DNA of 64,000 nt, from NCBI RefSeq assembly GCF_014218355.1, contig NZ_AP023368.1:4093501-4157500 (forward strand), in the 5' to 3' direction. The first letter of the stretch is position 1, and each line of letters opens with the position of its first letter. A program made the position numbers and the translations under genes. Positions 62,646-64,000 of the stretch are shown in pieces. The stretch comes from Anaerocolumna chitinilytica. GTDB lineage: Bacteria; Bacillota; Clostridia; Lachnospirales; Lachnospiraceae. The notes under the pieces were generated by a model. That model saw only the letters and a program-made list of their open reading frames with translations. It ran no database searches and was not told where the DNA came from.

Positions 62646-63746
62646 TTATTCCTCCTGCCTTTTATACTTTATATAAATCCATACTATGATTATTAAATTA
62701 TAAAGAAGCAACAGCAGTCCATCCTTTATAAGCAAAAAAAAGCCATCCTGTAAGGTGATACAATAAAGCATTTCTGTAATAAGTGAAGGTGGATTGATTA
62801 GCTTAATATATGGCAAATTGCTGGTAATATAATATCTGGAGGCTGCCGGTGTAAAAAAGGCTGCCAAAATCATAACCACCATAATAATATTAAGCATTAT
62901 ATCCTTTACTTTCAAATTCAGCTTTTTTATTGAACCAATGAGCAGCCCTGTCAGAATTCCTCCAAGGGAGCCAAGTGCTGCTGTTAAAAAATACAATTCC
63001 CGCCTTAATTGCAAACCATTTCCGATAGTGCTTATGATAATAAACGAAAAAATCAATATACACACGGTCTGCAGAATATATACACAGGAAAAGTGAATCA
63101 AGAAAACTTTCCATTTGGGAGCAGAACTAAAGCGAAGTTTTTTACCAATACCAGAATGCTCCGGAACTAATTCCTTCATCTCTTCAAATCCCCATCTAGC
63201 TCCTAGAATACAAAGCGAAGCTGTAATATATAAAAATGCCAGGATTTTTTTATCCGGCAGCGTCATCGGTACTGTCATACTAACAATCAAGTTACTCTGA
63301 TTTATTTGAGACGACTCGCTGGTTTTGTCAAAGGATTCATCCTGCTTAGAAGAATCCAGTTTAAGATTTCTTTGCGCTTCACTGTCCAGATAACCTTTAA
63401 TAATTGACTGCTTGTAACCCATATCGTTAATATAAAGTTTTACTTCATTCCCGGTTGTAATATAAGCATCAATTTTTTCCTCTTTTAACAAGGTCTGCAT
63501 CTTCTCCCTGGTTCCGTAAACCAGGTGAAATTCCTCCCCCTTCAGAAAAGAATAAGGCAGTTTTATATCATCCCCTGCAACTATTCCTAGCTCTATTCGC
63601 TGTGTGTCTCGTCTATCAGGCAATGTATCAAACATGAAATTAATAATTCCCATCACAAAAAGAGGCAGTACCAAAGTGAATATAATAATTTTCTTCCGTC
63701 TGCATAAAAGCTTTGTTCTGGCGATAATAAGCTCCCAGTAATTCAT
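62646..63746 (-). CDS. ABC-2 type transporter permease (first)
   Basis: A 366-residue ABC-2 family membrane subunit with the same topology as its neighbour: N-terminal helix (IIIFTLVLPLFVMGIINF), an external domain to about residue 165, then about six helices with ILAFLYITASLCILGARWG and LTAALGSLGGILTGLLIGS. ATG 63746 has AAAGGGGTTAGA upstream; an upstream ATT/ATG extension of eight residues was rejected. Together with the partner permease and the ATPase it forms a probable heterodimeric exporter. Confidence 0.88.
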   Translation of the reverse strand: MNYWELIIARTKLLCRRKKIIIFTLVLPLFVMGIINFMFDTLPDRRDTQRIELGIVAGDDIKLPYSFLKGEEFHLVYGTREKMQTLLKEEKIDAYITTGNEVKLYINDMGYKQSIIKGYLDSEAQRNLKLDSSKQDESFDKTSESSQINQSNLIVSMTVPMTLPDKKILAFLYITASLCILGARWGFEEMKELVPEHSGIGKKLRFSSAPKWKVFLIHFSCVYILQTVCILIFSFIIISTIGNGLQLRRELYFLTAALGSLGGILTGLLIGSIKKLNLKVKDIMLNIIMVVMILAAFFTPAASRYYITSNLPYIKLINPPSLITEMLYCITLQDGFFLLIKDGLLLLLYNLIIIVWIYIKYKRQEE

Positions 63747-63838
63747 TCTAACCCCTTTCGTGAATATCAAATCTTCCCTTGGATATTCCTATATCACAGG
63801 CACAGTCTTGTGTATGAAAATTAACGTTCTTTTACTCT

Positions 63839-64000
63839 TTAATCTTTCAGTTCTTTACCGGTTATCTCCAGATATACATCATCTAATGTAGGCATCTCGG
63901 TAATAATCCTGCCAAAAGGAATTTTTTGTTCCTGCAGATAATCCAACAGCATCACCAGATTATTTCTGCCCTTTTTTGCTTTTACAACCAGCATTTGATT
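63839..64000 (-). CDS. ABC transporter ATP-binding protein, C-terminus only
   Basis: The last 53 codons of an ATPase gene run into the right window edge. The end MPTLDDVYLEITGKELKD is the typical C-terminus of ABC-2 transporter ATPases (TLDDVFLxLTG). The Walker and signature motifs lie outside the window. It precedes the two permease genes in the same direction, with a 92-nt gap. Confidence 0.85.
   Translation of the reverse strand, partial: NQMLVVKAKKGRNNLVMLLDYLQEQKIPFGRIITEMPTLDDVYLEITGKELKD

Noticed and set aside
63790..63822. Possible further copy of the family 2 repeat (TCACAGG with TCTTGTGT)
   Set aside because: Only short blocks match, the loop motif is absent and no stable stem equivalent to the others forms.

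Overview
The window is a chromosomal segment of a low-GC, endospore-forming, anaerobic Firmicute, most likely a member of the Lachnospiraceae (Clostridium phytofermentans / Anaerocolumna type). The evidence is spo0A, spoIVB, a complete spoIIIAA-AH operon and CotF-type coat genes, together with an FNR-like regulator next to pyruvate formate-lyase, Shine-Dalgarno sequences close to AGGAGG, frequent TTG starts and AT-rich intergenic DNA. No rRNA, tRNA, CRISPR array, complete insertion sequence or intact prophage gene was recognised.

Layout. 1-3 kb: lower glycolysis (gap-pgk-tpiA, leftward, tpiA cut by the window edge). 3.3-5.4 kb: two small coat proteins and glycogen synthase. 5.6-10.2 kb: spo0A, spoIVB, recN. 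10.5-17.6 kb: an accessory insertion with a 1299-residue secreted Ig-like repeat protein, an unrecognised protein, and decayed remnants (AbiH-like, DUF4238-like, a nonsense-interrupted large protein) beside an intact DUF2691-like gene. 17.7-26.8 kb: a small membrane protein, yebC, then the block asp23-nusB-xseAB-ispA-dxs-tlyA-nadK-argR (read leftward). In many relatives argR is followed directly by recN-spoIVB-spo0A, so about 9 kb separates them here. 27.3-31.1 kb: fnr-like regulator, pflA, pflB on the plus strand. 31.3-36.9 kb: spoIIIAH to spoIIIAA. 37.3-41.6 kb: aroE, a small membrane protein, a metallo-beta-lactamase-fold RNase-like protein and DegV. 41.7-49.4 kb: branched-chain amino-acid genes (leuD, leuC, leuB, a divergent LysR regulator, ilvC, ilvN) with an unknown conserved-looking protein and mutY between. 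49.5-57 kb: two glycosyltransferases, HtrA protease, pheA, folC, rlmI-like. 57.2-64 kb: a HAD-GNAT fusion, an Asn-Gly-Thr-Thr repeat lipoprotein, a two-gene radical-SAM DNA repair unit under apparent LexA control, and an ABC-2 export system running off the right edge.

Regulation readable from the sequence. A perfect FNR palindrome sits at the class II position of the pflA promoter, next to a regulator carrying the FNR cysteine spacing and the E-x-x-S-R recognition motif. Two LexA-like palindromes flank a sigma-A promoter in front of the radical SAM gene. spo0A has strong sigma-A promoter sequences and a near-consensus 0A box.

The most unusual non-coding signals are two families of repeated hairpins. 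Family 1 (31161-31248 and 38112-38199) is 88 bp without gaps. All 13 differences between its copies fall in stem positions, including five full base-pair swaps. Family 2 (26986-27053, 40616-40680, and a diverged copy near 26890) is a double hairpin with a conserved 12-base loop. Both look like selected structured RNA or palindromic mobile elements.
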